A stretch of DNA of 38,205 nt from Spongiibacteraceae bacterium UBA5047 (GCA_002415025.1 DIBR01000068.1:26515-64719), one strand, 5' to 3'; positions 7,498-17,043 are shown, counted from the stretch's first letter. Notes: a model not told the origin generated them from the sequence alone. Numbers and translations are program-made.

Positions 7498-10400
7498 ATG
7501 CTTATTCTTTCCGGACCACCCGCCTTATCGGATTTCCGCCTGGAAAAACTCAAGACCGCCCTGCACGAGATAACCCCGGCACTGCGTGGCCTGTCAGCCA
7601 ACTTTGTCCATCTGGCGAAAGTCTCGAAACCGCTGTCAGAGGCGGACGCGGGCGTACTCTCCAGCCTGCTCGAATATGGCCCCGCGCTGGATCAGGAGCC
7701 GGTTGAGGGGCTGAATTTCGTGGTCGTGCCGCGCTTTGGCACTATTTCTCCCTGGTCGAGCAAGGCCACCGATATTGCCCGGAACGCTGGCTTGACCGGC
7801 GTTCAGCGCCTTGAGCGTGGCGTGAGTTACCAACTGGCGCTGGACGAAGAGCTTTCCCCCCGCCAGCTTGATGCCGTGCGCGCCCTGTTACATGACCGCA
7901 TGGTCGAGGTGGTTCTGGACTCTGTTGCCGCCGCCGAGGCCCTGTTTTCCGAGCAGGAACCTGCTTCGCTGGCGACAGTCAGCGTACTCCGGGACGGTCG
8001 CCAGGCTTTGCTGGAGGCTAACAGCAGTCTTGGCCTGGCTCTGGCCGACGACGAAATTGATTATTTGCACGACGCTTTCAAGCGCCTGCAGCGTGATCCG
8101 ACCGACGTTGAGCTGATGATGTTTGCCCAGGCCAACTCGGAGCACTGCCGCCACAAGATATTCAATGCCAGCTGGACCATCGACGGCGAAGCGCAGGAAC
8201 ACTCCCTCTTTAAAATGATCAAGAATACCTATGCGCTCGGCGGCGAGAACGTGCTGAGCGCCTATTCCGACAATGCCGCCGTTGTGGCCGGCCCGGTGGC
8301 GGGGCGCTTTTATCCCGAGGCAGGCAGTTCCGAGTACCGCTATCACCAGGAAAATATACACCTGCTGATGAAGGTTGAAACCCACAATCACCCGACGGCG
8401 ATCGCACCGTTTTCTGGCGCCGGTACCGGGAGCGGTGGCGAAATCCGCGACGAGGGCGCGGTGGGACAAGGCTCAAAGCCCAAAGTCGGCCTCACCGGTT
8501 TCAGCGTGTCGAATTTGCAGTTGCCGGGAGCACTGCAACCGTGGGAAGAAGACTATGGCAAGCCCGACCGGATAGTGTCGGCGCTGGATATTATGGTCGA
8601 GGGCCCGATAGGTGGTGCGGCCTTTAACAACGAGTTTGGCCGCCCCAATATCTGCGGCTACTTTCGCAGCTTTGAAGAAACCGTCGCTGGTCCGGCCGGC
8701 ACCGAACGACGCGGCTACCACAAGCCGATCATGATCGCCGGCGGTTACGGCAATATCAAAGCCGAACACGTAGACAAGCCGCCCTTTAGTGCCGGCTGCA
8801 AACTGGTCGTGCTCGGAGGCCCGGCTATGTTAATCGGTCTGGGAGGCGGCGCGGCGTCATCGATGAGCTCCGGAAGCTCCAGCGCCGATCTGGATTTTGC
8901 CTCTGTGCAGCGCCAGAACCCCGAAATTGAGCGCCGCTGTCAGGAAGTGATTGACCGGTGCTGGTCACGTGGCGACAAAAACCCCATTGCGTTTATTCAC
9001 GATGTGGGAGCCGGGGGCTTGTCCAACGCCTTCCCCGAGCTGGTGAAAGACGGTGGTACCGGCGGCAACTTTGCTATTCGCAACGTGCCCAACGCCGAGC
9101 CTGGCATGTCGCCACTGGAAATCTGGTGTAACGAATCCCAGGAACGCTATGTCATGGCGATCAGGCCGGAGGATCTGCCGGAATTTGTCGCCATTTGTGA
9201 GCGCGAGCGCTGCCCCTATGCGGTGGTGGGTGAGGCGACCGACGAGCAGCACTTGACCCTGGGTGATACGCATTTCGAGAATAAACCCGTCGACTTGCCC
9301 ATGAATGTGCTGTTTGGCAAGCCGCCCAAGATGCACCGGGAGATCGAGCGCCTGACCTTCGACAAGCCCGCGCTGGAACTGGACGGTCTCGATCTGGAGG
9401 AAGCCGCCGAGCGACTGTTGCGCCTGCCGACCATTGCCAGCAAGCAATTTCTGATTACCATTGGCGACCGCTCGGTCACGGGTCAGGTTCATCGCGACCA
9501 AATGGTTGGGCCCTGGCAGGTACCGGTAGCGGACTGCGCAGTGACGACCGTGTCGTACGACAGCAATGCCGGTGAGGCTATGTCGATGGGAGAGCGTACT
9601 CCCATGGCGCTTATCGATGCGCCGGCGAGCGGACGTATGGCGATTGCCGAGGCTATTACCAATATTGCCGCCGCCCGCATCGGGACCTTGTCGGACGTGA
9701 AATTGTCTGCAAACTGGATGTGCGCCGCCGGGCACCCGGGTGAAGACGAGCGACTTTACGATACGGTGAAGGCGGTAGGCATGGAAATGTGTCCCGCGCT
9801 GGGCTTAACCATTCCGGTTGGCAAAGACTCCATGTCAATGCGCACGGTCTGGTCAGACGAGGACCAGCAGAAGGCGGTTACCGCACCCATGTCACTGGTG
9901 ATTTCCGCCTTTGCGCCGGTTATCGATGTGCGCAAAACCATTACACCGCAACTGCGGGCACTGGATGAAGAAACCTGCCTGATTTTAATTGATCTGGGCA
10001 ACGGCAAAAACCGCCTTGGCGCGTCCTGCCTCGCCCAGGTTTACAATCAGATGGGCAACGAGACCGCCGATATTGATCAGCCGGAACAGTTGGCCGGCTT
10101 TTTCCGGGCGATGCAATCGTTGCTGGAGTCGGAAAGCGTGCTCGCCTACCACGATCGCTCCGATGGTGGCCTGTTTATCACTCTGACGGAAATGGCCTTT
10201 GCCGGACACTGCGGTCTGGATGTCGACTTGTCAGCATTGGAAGGCGCGAGTCACGCCGTGCTGTTTGCCGAAGAGCCGGGTGCGGTTTTGCAAATACGGG
10301 CGACGGATCTGGAAAGCGTTACAGCGGCATTTGCAGCTGAAGGTCTCGCCGGGCAAATGCATGACATCGGTGCGCCCTCGGTCAGTGATGGCATTCGGGT

Positions 10401-11388
10401 TCGTCGTCACGCCGAAACCCTGTTTGACAAGCCGCGCAGCTATTGCCAGCGCCTGTGGGCACAAACCAGCTACGCCGTTCAGTCCTTGCGTGACAACGCC
10501 GAATGCGCGCAACAGGAATACGATGCCATTCTCGCTGACGATCCGGGGCTTAGCGTTGACCTCAGCTTTGATGTTAACGACGACGTTGCCGCGCCCTATA
10601 TTAATCGTGGCGCACGCCCGCGTATCGCGATCCTGAGAGAGCAGGGCGTTAACGGCCAGATGGAAATGGCGGCTGCCTTCGACCGTGCCGGCTTTAGCGC
10701 AGTTGACGTGCATATGAGCGATATTCTCGGTGGTCGCATCGCGCTGGAAGACTTCAAAGGCCTGGCAGCCTGCGGCGGCTTTTCATACGGTGATGTACTC
10801 GGTGCCGGCGAAGGTTGGGCGAAAACCATTTTGTTCAACACCAGGGCGCGCGACGAGTTTGAAGCCTTTTTCAAACGCACAGACAGTTTTGCGCTCGGCG
10901 TATGTAACGGCTGCCAGATGATGTCCAACCTGCGCGACCTGATTCCCGGCGCGGGTCACTGGCCGCGCTTTGTGCGCAACCGCTCGGAGCAATTTGAAGC
11001 GCGCTTTTCGATGGTAGAAGTTGCTGAGTCGCCCTCGATCCTGATGGCCGGCATGGCCGGCACCCGCATGCCGGTTGCCGTAGCCCACGGTGAAGGGCGC
11101 GCCGAGTTTCGCGATGCAGCTCATCTGCAGCAGTGCCTTGAGAACGGTACGCTGGCACTGCGCTACATTGATAATGGCTACCAGCCTACCGAACTGTATC
11201 CTGCCAACCCCAACGGTTCGCCGGCGGGTATCACCGGCTTGAGCAGTGAGGACGGTCGCGTCACCATTATGATGCCGCACCCCGAGCGCGTTTTTCGCGC
11301 GGTGAATAACTCCTGGCATCCCGCAGACTGGACCGATGACAGCGGCTGGATGCGCCTGTTCCGCAATGCGCGGGTATGGGTAGGTTAA
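7498..11388 (+). CDS. purL: Phosphoribosylformylglycinamidine synthase (FGAM synthase), large single-chain form
   Basis: This enzyme converts FGAR to FGAM with glutamine and ATP, the fourth step of purine synthesis. At 1296 residues it is the long proteobacterial form, with the PurS-like N-terminal domain (about 1-150, ending GTISPWSSKATDIA), the linker, two AIR-synthase-type halves and a C-terminal glutaminase. Visible motifs include ANSEHCRH, ETHNHPTAI and SGAGTGSGGEIRDE. In the glutaminase, GVCNGCQ has nucleophile Cys1136, and PHPER has His1261 and Glu1263. The ATG at 7498 gives the usual short N-terminus; an A/G-rich AAAAAGG lies about 12 bases upstream. It stands alone between divergent mltF and the secDF promoter. 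Confidence 0.98.
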   Translation: MLILSGPPALSDFRLEKLKTALHEITPALRGLSANFVHLAKVSKPLSEADAGVLSSLLEYGPALDQEPVEGLNFVVVPRFGTISPWSSKATDIARNAGLTGVQRLERGVSYQLALDEELSPRQLDAVRALLHDRMVEVVLDSVAAAEALFSEQEPASLATVSVLRDGRQALLEANSSLGLALADDEIDYLHDAFKRLQRDPTDVELMMFAQANSEHCRHKIFNASWTIDGEAQEHSLFKMIKNTYALGGENVLSAYSDNAAVVAGPVAGRFYPEAGSSEYRYHQENIHLLMKVETHNHPTAIAPFSGAGTGSGGEIRDEGAVGQGSKPKVGLTGFSVSNLQLPGALQPWEEDYGKPDRIVSALDIMVEGPIGGAAFNNEFGRPNICGYFRSFEETVAGPAGTERRGYHKPIMIAGGYGNIKAEHVDKPPFSAGCKLVVLGGPAMLIGLGGGAASSMSSGSSSADLDFASVQRQNPEIERRCQEVIDRCWSRGDKNPIAFIHDVGAGGLSNAFPELVKDGGTGGNFAIRNVPNAEPGMSPLEIWCNESQERYVMAIRPEDLPEFVAICERERCPYAVVGEATDEQHLTLGDTHFENKPVDLPMNVLFGKPPKMHREIERLTFDKPALELDGLDLEEAAERLLRLPTIASKQFLITIGDRSVTGQVHRDQMVGPWQVPVADCAVTTVSYDSNAGEAMSMGERTPMALIDAPASGRMAIAEAITNIAAARIGTLSDVKLSANWMCAAGHPGEDERLYDTVKAVGMEMCPALGLTIPVGKDSMSMRTVWSDEDQQKAVTAPMSLVISAFAPVIDVRKTITPQLRALDEETCLILIDLGNGKNRLGASCLAQVYNQMGNETADIDQPEQLAGFFRAMQSLLESESVLAYHDRSDGGLFITLTEMAFAGHCGLDVDLSALEGASHAVLFAEEPGAVLQIRATDLESVTAAFAAEGLAGQMHDIGAPSVSDGIRVRRHAETLFDKPRSYCQRLWAQTSYAVQSLRDNAECAQQEYDAILADDPGLSVDLSFDVNDDVAAPYINRGARPRIAILREQGVNGQMEMAAAFDRAGFSAVDVHMSDILGGRIALEDFKGLAACGGFSYGDVLGAGEGWAKTILFNTRARDEFEAFFKRTDSFALGVCNGCQMMSNLRDLIPGAGHWPRFVRNRSEQFEARFSMVEVAESPSILMAGMAGTRMPVAVAHGEGRAEFRDAAHLQQCLENGTLALRYIDNGYQPTELYPANPNGSPAGITGLSSEDGRVTIMMPHPERVFRAVNNSWHPADWTDDSGWMRLFRNARVWVG

Positions 11389-11429
11389 GAGCCGCAGTAA
11401 CGCGAATCCGGCGAGCCCATTGTGCGCGA

Positions 11430-11460
11430 TTGAGCAAATGAGCCCTTCGCTTGCTATACT
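11430..11460 (+). promoter_or_regulatory. Candidate sigma-70 promoter for secDF
   Basis: TTGAGC (11430-11435) and TATACT (11455-11460) form a -35/-10 pair with a slightly long 19-base spacer. The -10 is preceded by TGC, giving an extended -10 (TGn) that would compensate. Transcription would begin near 11467, leaving a leader of about 85 bases before secD. This implies secDF is transcribed separately from purL. No yajC gene fits in the 164-base gap. Confidence 0.5.
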
Positions 11461-11552
11461 CCGGAGCTTTTAAAATCAGTCAGCCCGCGTACGGCGTGAG
11501 CTGAACAATAGAGACACAGGCTGCCATGGGCAGCGGTGATGGTGGGTAAAGA

Positions 11553-13421
11553 ATGTTGAACAAGTATCCCTGGTGGAAAAACGCCCTCATTTTGCTGGTA
11601 GTCAGCTTGGGGTTGTTCTATGCCGCGCCCAACCTGTACAGCCCCGATCCGGCTATTCAGGTATCGGGAGAAAGTAGTGGCACCCAGATCGGTAACGGTG
11701 AGCTGGACAAAATCAGTGCTGCGCTGGACGAAGCCTCTATCGCTCATTTCGGTGAATCCGTGTCTGCCAAAGGCAACTCCGCACTGATTCGACTCAAGGA
11801 TCGTGATCAGCAACTGACGGCGCAGAAATTGATACAGCGGGCGCTGGGCGATGGTTACATTGTTGCGCTAAACCTTGCGCCGACGACTCCTGACTGGCTT
11901 ACCTCGGGCGGTGGTCAGCCCATGAAGCTCGGCCTGGATTTAAGCGGTGGCGTACACTTTCTGCTGGAGGTCGACACTGCCAGCGCGATCATTAACCGGC
12001 AGGAATTCTATAGCACCGGAATCAAACGGGTACTCCGTTCAGAGCGGGTGCGCGGTCTGGTGCAACTGCAAGAGAACGGTGAAATTACCGGGCGTTTCAG
12101 CACCGAGGAATTACGCGATAAAGCCGTGCGCTCCATTCGCAATGAATACAGCGAACTTCAGGTCAGCAAGACGGATGAGGCTGAAGAATTTGTGCTGACG
12201 GCGGTTATCGGTGAGCAAACGCGTAAAGAGATAGAAAGCTACGCGGTTGAACAGAACCTGACAACGCTGCGAAATCGCGTAAACGAGCTGGGTGTATCCG
12301 AGCCGCTGGTGCAACGTCAGGGTAAAAACCGCATCGTGGTTGAGCTGCCCGGCATCCAGGACACCGCCGAGGCCAAACGTATTCTCGGCAAAACGGCTAA
12401 CCTGGAATTTCGTTTGGAGGCGCGCTACGACGCGCCGCAGTCTGAGCGTCAGCAGTTCGAGTTTCGCTCCGACGAGTACGGTAGTTCCGGTGCCTGGCTG
12501 GAGCGCGATGTTGTTATTACCGGTGAGCGTGTGGCGAATGCGCAGGCTGGCTTTGATCAGCAGACCGGGCAGGCCCAAGTCAATATCACGCTGGATAGTG
12601 AGGGCGGGGCACTGATGCACCGCATCACCCGGCATAATATCAATCGCCGTTTGGGCGTGTTGTTCATCGAGCGCAAGAACCGCACCAGCTACGCGGTTGC
12701 TGAAGACGGCACTGAAAAAGTTATTAAAACGCCTTACGACGAAAAGCATATTATCAGCCTTGCTACTATCAAGGATGCGTTGGGTGTGCAGTTCAGGATC
12801 ACCGGTCTTGAAAGCCCTGCGGAAGCGGCAGAGTTAGCGCTGCTGCTGCGTGCCGGTGCACTGGCGGCGCCCATCGACTTTGTCGAGGAGCGAACAGTCG
12901 GCCCGTCACTGGGCGCAGAGAACATCAAGCAGGGTGTGCTGTCGGTACAGATTGGCCTGGCGATGGTCGCACTTTTCATGGTTGCCTATTATCGGGTGTT
13001 CGGGGTTGCGGCAGTAATCGCACTGAGTGCCAATATGGTACTGCTGGTGGCGATCATGTCGGCACTGTCGGCAACGTTAACGCTGCCGGGTATTGCCGGT
13101 ATTGTGCTTACCGTTGGTATGGCGGTGGATGCCAACGTGCTGATTTTTGCCCGTATACGTGAAGAACTAAAAAATCGCGCGTCGCCGCAGCAAGCCATTT
13201 CCTCCGGCTTCGATCGCGCCTTTGTCACAATTATGGATGCAAACATCACCACTTTACTGGTGGCCGTTATTCTGTACGCGGTAGGCACCGGGCCGGTCAA
13301 AGGCTTCGCGGTCACGCTATCCATCGGGATCCTCACGTCCATGTTCACCGCCATTATGGGCACGCGGGCCATCATTAACCTGATTTACGGCGGTCGCCGT
13401 ATCAGCAAACTGGCGATCTGA
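11553..13421 (+). CDS. secD: Protein translocase subunit SecD
   Basis: SecD with SecF uses the proton gradient to assist late steps of Sec-dependent export across the inner membrane. The 622-residue product has the usual single N-terminal membrane helix after MLNKYPWWKN. A large periplasmic region follows with MKLGLDLSGGVHFLLEVD and LRNRVNELGVSEP, then five C-terminal membrane helices. The transmembrane motif GMAVDANVLIFARIREEL carries the conserved Asp. The P1 motif is DLSGG, where many homologues have DLRGG. No strong ribosome site is seen, but the start aligns with E. coli SecD. secF follows after eight bases. The usual partner yajC is not upstream; purL is. Confidence 0.97.
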   Translation: MLNKYPWWKNALILLVVSLGLFYAAPNLYSPDPAIQVSGESSGTQIGNGELDKISAALDEASIAHFGESVSAKGNSALIRLKDRDQQLTAQKLIQRALGDGYIVALNLAPTTPDWLTSGGGQPMKLGLDLSGGVHFLLEVDTASAIINRQEFYSTGIKRVLRSERVRGLVQLQENGEITGRFSTEELRDKAVRSIRNEYSELQVSKTDEAEEFVLTAVIGEQTRKEIESYAVEQNLTTLRNRVNELGVSEPLVQRQGKNRIVVELPGIQDTAEAKRILGKTANLEFRLEARYDAPQSERQQFEFRSDEYGSSGAWLERDVVITGERVANAQAGFDQQTGQAQVNITLDSEGGALMHRITRHNINRRLGVLFIERKNRTSYAVAEDGTEKVIKTPYDEKHIISLATIKDALGVQFRITGLESPAEAAELALLLRAGALAAPIDFVEERTVGPSLGAENIKQGVLSVQIGLAMVALFMVAYYRVFGVAAVIALSANMVLLVAIMSALSATLTLPGIAGIVLTVGMAVDANVLIFARIREELKNRASPQQAISSGFDRAFVTIMDANITTLLVAVILYAVGTGPVKGFAVTLSIGILTSMFTAIMGTRAIINLIYGGRRISKLAI

Positions 13422-13429
13422 GGTTAGAC

Positions 13430-14347
13430 ATGCCTGATAAAATTATTAACTTCATGGGGCTGCGCAAAATTGCTGCGGCCCTCTCCATTGCCTTTGTTGT
13501 TCTTTCGATAGGTTCGCTTGCGGTAAAAGGTCTTAACTTCGGTTTGGATTTTACCGGCGGTACGCTGGTAGAGGTTGTTTACGAAGAGGCGCAGTCACTG
13601 GATTCGGTGCGCAGTGCCTTGTCGGATGCCGGTTACGAGCAAGCCATAGTGGTCAATTTTGGCGCCGATACCGATGTTCTGGTGCGACTGCCGCAGGGGC
13701 TTAGCCCGGAGCTGGGCGAGCAAATTCTGAGGGTGTTGGAGCAATCTGCCGGCAGTGCGGTGGAATTGCGGCGTATAGAATTTGTCGGTCCTCAAGTAGG
13801 TGAGCAGCTTCGGGAGCAGGGTGGCCTCGCCATTTTGATGGCACTGGTTGTCGTGCTGATTTACATCTCCATGCGCTTTCAGCTCAAGTTTGCGTTTGGT
13901 GCGGTGGTGGCACTGGCCCACGACGTGATTATCGTGCTCGGTATCTTTTCGCTGTTTAATTTTGATTTCGATTTAACAGTGCTGGGCGCCTTGCTGGCGG
14001 TTATCGGTTACTCGCTGAACGACACCATTGTTGTCTCTGACCGTATACGCGAAAACTTCCGGAAGCTGCGTAAGCAGGCTTCAATTGATGTAATTAATAT
14101 TTCTCTGACGGAAACGCTCGCGCGAACCCTGGTGACGTCTTTGACAACCTTGCTGGTTCTGCTTGCGCTGTTGTTTGCCGGTGGTGAAATGATCAACGGC
14201 TTTGCCAAGGCTCTGACCATCGGTGTGGTGGTGGGTACCTACTCGTCTATATATGTTGCAGCGAATTTCATGCTCCTCCTCAAGCTTACCAAGGAAGATC
14301 TGATGATTCCCGAGAAGGAAGGCGAGGCAATTGACGACCTGCCTTAG
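13430..14347 (+). CDS. secF: Protein translocase subunit SecF
   Basis: SecF forms the SecDF complex. The 305-residue product has an N-terminal membrane helix, a short periplasmic domain beginning at the conserved GLDFTGGTLVEV, and five further membrane helices. GYSLNDTIVVSDRIREN (about residues 193-209) contains the conserved Asp of the proton path. A GAGGT ribosome site lies just before the ATG, eight bases after the secD stop, so the two are clearly co-transcribed. It converges with the DUF1853 gene; the 11-base gap holds no clear terminator. Confidence 0.97.
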   Translation: MPDKIINFMGLRKIAAALSIAFVVLSIGSLAVKGLNFGLDFTGGTLVEVVYEEAQSLDSVRSALSDAGYEQAIVVNFGADTDVLVRLPQGLSPELGEQILRVLEQSAGSAVELRRIEFVGPQVGEQLREQGGLAILMALVVVLIYISMRFQLKFAFGAVVALAHDVIIVLGIFSLFNFDFDLTVLGALLAVIGYSLNDTIVVSDRIRENFRKLRKQASIDVINISLTETLARTLVTSLTTLLVLLALLFAGGEMINGFAKALTIGVVVGTYSSIYVAANFMLLLKLTKEDLMIPEKEGEAIDDLP

Positions 14348-14358
14348 CCGCAACAAAT

Positions 14359-15228
14359 TCAACCTATAGACTTGGGCCAGTGATCGGGGGTGAGCATAAT
14401 ACGCTCGCCCTCGCCATTAATTAGCATCACCGGACGCTTTTCCGACAAAGCAATCACGCTTGCATCTATCTCTGTTGCAGATTTCTCGTCCGCGAGCCAC
14501 AGGGGCTTCGGCAGGTAGCGCCAAGCCTGCACGGCGTGTTCCTGCAGAAATTGCGAACGTGGCCACCACAGTCCGCGAGGGTGTTGCGGATTCAGGTTGG
14601 GGTGCAGCGTCGTTCCCGCTCGGTGGTGAAACAGCCAGCCCTTGATTGCCACTTCCTGATCCACTGCCGGCAGCGCGAAGCTCGCGAGAGCCTTTTCTGC
14701 CGCTGGCGTGTTTATGAGGGCCAGTTGGTGGCTGAGCATCCGCTGCCACTTGATGTCCAGTCGGTCCAGGCTATTCGGCCCCAGCCAGTGGCTGAAGCCG
14801 TCCCCGGCTACTTGCGGTTCTGCGGTGGCTAAAAAATATTTGACTGCCAGCTCCAGATGTATGGCGCGGTTACGCTGTTTGCAAAAGTAGAGAATATCGA
14901 TCTCCCCCAGGGTTCTACCGCCATCGCGTACGGGCAGGTTGTGTGTGATCAGTTCCACTTCCGGGTCGTGGGCAAGAAAGAAATGCCACAGTGACTCAAA
15001 CACCAGCCCGAGGCGCTGTGACTTGCAGTGTTCTGCCATGTAGGTGTGCAGAGGGGCTGGCTGGGCATCCAGCGCGAGCAGGCGCTGATATCGATCTTCG
15101 TGCAGTTCAAAGGCGGGTGCGGTAACCTTGTCCGCCAGATTGCTGAAGTCGGCAATCAGAGGCGGTGCAAAGCAGGCCCACGCGAGTTGGCGTACCATGG
15201 GGTCGTTTAATGAGTGGAGTTTGCTCAT
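14359..15228 (-). CDS. DUF1853 family protein, possible nuclease-like fold
   Basis: This is a 289-residue soluble protein with no signal peptide or membrane segment. It matches the DUF1853 family, whose function is unknown. The central region is striking: Glu78 in LGLVFESLWHFFL, then GEID (Asp111) and HLELAVKYF (Glu126, Lys130) separated by a short hydrophobic strand pair. That order of acids and lysine resembles the core of PD-(D/E)XK nucleases, although the last motif has three residues between Glu and Lys instead of one. A nuclease role is my inference. It is transcribed divergently from nadK, with 54 bases between the start codons, and converges on secF. Confidence 0.82.
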   Translation of the reverse strand: MSKLHSLNDPMVRQLAWACFAPPLIADFSNLADKVTAPAFELHEDRYQRLLALDAQPAPLHTYMAEHCKSQRLGLVFESLWHFFLAHDPEVELITHNLPVRDGGRTLGEIDILYFCKQRNRAIHLELAVKYFLATAEPQVAGDGFSHWLGPNSLDRLDIKWQRMLSHQLALINTPAAEKALASFALPAVDQEVAIKGWLFHHRAGTTLHPNLNPQHPRGLWWPRSQFLQEHAVQAWRYLPKPLWLADEKSATEIDASVIALSEKRPVMLINGEGERIMLTPDHWPKSIG

Positions 15229-15282
15229 ACCTGCAGCGCCAGTGCGGCTATCGCGCGTAGAGTAACCTGATCGGCTGAGAGC

Positions 15283-16161
15283 ATGGAATCATTTCGAAAT
15301 ATTGGCATAGTGGGACGGGAAGGTAACGGTGTTGCCGAAACCTTGCAACGTCTCGTGCGTTTTTTGCAATCGCGCGAATTGACCGTTGTCCTCGGCGAGC
15401 AGATCGCACCGCTTATGCCCAAACATGAATTGCGGGTGAGCCCACGCAAAATGATCGGTGAGATTTGCGACCTGATCATTGTAGTGGGTGGCGACGGCAG
15501 CTTCCTTGGCGCCGCCAGAACACTGTCGCGGCAACCCGCGCCGGTGCTGGGCATTAACCGCGGACGCCTTGGTTTTCTTACGGATATCTCGCCGGACGAC
15601 TTGGAAGCGCAGATCGGCGCAGTGCTGGACGGCAATTACACGCTCGAGAAGCGCTTTCTTCTGGATGTAGAAGTTAAACGCAACGGCGAGCCGGTGGGCG
15701 TTGGCGAAGCCCTTAATGACGTGGTTGTGAACTCCGGTACTTCGGCACATATGATGGAGTTTGACCTGTATATCGAGGGCGAATTTGTTTATCGGCAGCG
15801 TTCTGATGGTCTGATTATCTCCACACCCACCGGATCTACGGCCTACTCCATGTCAGGCGGCGGCCCCATTATGCATCCGAGGCTTGACGCCATAGCATTG
15901 GTGCCCATGTTTCCGCATTCGCTCAGTAGCCGCCCGATTGTTGTGGATGGCAAGAGTGAAATTAAAATTGTGATTCAGGCCGACAACAAAACACCTGCAC
16001 CTGTAACCTGTGACGGTCAGGAAGTTATTCCCACCCATCCGGGCGACGTTGTGTACGTTCGCAAAAAGCCTCATAAAATGACGCTGATTCACCCCTCCGG
16101 GCATAGTTTTTATGCGAGCTGTCGCGACAAACTGGGCTGGGGCGGAAAATTGGGGACCTGA
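15283..16161 (+). CDS. nadK: NAD(+) kinase
   Basis: NadK phosphorylates NAD to NADP in the cytoplasm. The 292-residue product has the family's GGDGS motif at residues 69-73, the second motif ALNDVVVNSG, and TPTGSTAYSMSGGGPI, the glycine-rich region contacting NAD. It ends with the usual CDGQ-containing strand and a short tail. Length equals that of E. coli NadK. The start aligns with family members (MESFRNIGIVGR). The rhomboid gene begins six bases after the stop, so the two are probably co-transcribed. Confidence 0.97.
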   Translation: MESFRNIGIVGREGNGVAETLQRLVRFLQSRELTVVLGEQIAPLMPKHELRVSPRKMIGEICDLIIVVGGDGSFLGAARTLSRQPAPVLGINRGRLGFLTDISPDDLEAQIGAVLDGNYTLEKRFLLDVEVKRNGEPVGVGEALNDVVVNSGTSAHMMEFDLYIEGEFVYRQRSDGLIISTPTGSTAYSMSGGGPIMHPRLDAIALVPMFPHSLSSRPIVVDGKSEIKIVIQADNKTPAPVTCDGQEVIPTHPGDVVYVRKKPHKMTLIHPSGHSFYASCRDKLGWGGKLGT

Positions 16162-16167
16162 AGGTTT

Positions 16168-17004
16168 ATGGCTGAAGAAGCGCTGCGCGCTCCCTTGTCG
16201 CAGGATTTACGCTCACTGTCCCTGTTTTTATCCGAGCATGGTTATCGTCACCATATCAGTGAGCTGCAGGGCGAACAGGTATTGTGGGTCGAGAGTCCGG
16301 AGATTGCGGAGCGGGTACGGCATCACTACCGGCAGTTTCTTTCAGGGGAACTGCCACAGTTTTCACCGCAGGCCACCTCATTGAAAGGCGCGTCGCGAAA
16401 TGTTCTCGTTTCACCGGTTACCCTGGTGCTGGTCGTGCTGAGCATTGCCGGTGCCGGGCTCACGGCTTTTAGCCTTGAGGGCAGCTCCCTGCTTTCCTAC
16501 TACAGCATTGAGCCTGTACAACAGGGTTATTTGCTGAGCGCGATGCCCGGAGAATATTGGCGCCTGTTTACGCCGGTATTTTTGCACTACGGCTTGCTGC
16601 ATCTCACGTTCAATGCACTGTGGGTGTGGGAGCTCGGGCGACGCATTGAATTTCAACACGGCAGCCTCAGCCTGCTGGTGATTACGCTGGCGTTGGGTAT
16701 CGGTTCTAATCTGGCGCAAGTGTGGTACACGCCGGGTCAGTTATTCGGCGGTATGTCGGGCGTTATATACGGCTACCTGGGCTATATCGTGGTCTGGCAG
16801 TGGTTATTGCCGACGCCGGCTTTTGCTCTGCCCAAAGGCATTGTCATCTTTATGCTTGCCTGGCTGGTGATCTGCATGGCAGGTTTTACCGAGTTGCTGG
16901 GCCTTGGCGCGATTGCCAATGCTGCCCATCTGGGCGGGCTGGCCATGGGCTTGCTGGCTGCAGGGCTTACCTTGTTCTGGCGGCGGGTTGCGCTCGGTCG
17001 TTAG
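16168..17004 (+). CDS. glpG: Rhomboid intramembrane serine protease, GlpG type
   Basis: This is a 278-residue inner membrane protease. An N-terminal cytoplasmic domain (about residues 1-75) is followed by six membrane helices. The catalytic dyad is visible: GGMSGVIYG with Ser197, and NAAHLGG with His254. The conserved YWRLFTPVFLHYGLLHLTFNALWVW region (residues 130-154) supplies the HxxxN oxyanion elements and the L1 loop. Rhomboids cleave single-pass membrane proteins; GlpG is linked to membrane protein quality control in enterobacteria. The gene lies six bases after nadK, and a hairpin overlaps its stop codon. Family assignment is certain; substrates are unknown. Confidence 0.93.
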   Translation: MAEEALRAPLSQDLRSLSLFLSEHGYRHHISELQGEQVLWVESPEIAERVRHHYRQFLSGELPQFSPQATSLKGASRNVLVSPVTLVLVVLSIAGAGLTAFSLEGSSLLSYYSIEPVQQGYLLSAMPGEYWRLFTPVFLHYGLLHLTFNALWVWELGRRIEFQHGSLSLLVITLALGIGSNLAQVWYTPGQLFGGMSGVIYGYLGYIVVWQWLLPTPAFALPKGIVIFMLAWLVICMAGFTELLGLGAIANAAHLGGLAMGLLAAGLTLFWRRVALGR

Positions 17005-17030
17005 GGCCTGTTATCAGGCCCCAGGCTTTT
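17004..17030 (+). terminator. Probable rho-independent terminator of nadK-glpG
   Basis: GGGCCTG (17004-17010), loop TTAT, CAGGCCC (17015-17021) is a perfect seven-pair stem that starts in the last base of the rhomboid stop codon. A TTTT run follows at 17027-17030, five bases after the stem, which makes it a weak terminator. It ends only seven bases before the -10 of the next gene. Confidence 0.45.
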
Positions 17031-17037
17031 ACTCTGA

Positions 17038-17043
17038 TATAAT
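17038..17043 (+). promoter_or_regulatory. -10 box for the DUF1315-DUF2797 pair
   Basis: TATAAT is a consensus -10, 36 bases before the ATG at 17079. No clear -35 lies at 16-18 bases because the terminator stem of the previous gene occupies that place. Transcription would begin near 17050, so an ATG at 17052 would be almost leaderless. This supports the 17079 start. Confidence 0.45.

Noticed and set aside
11389..11552. A possible yajC upstream of secD
   Set aside because: The gap is only 164 bases and has no suitable hydrophobic reading frame.
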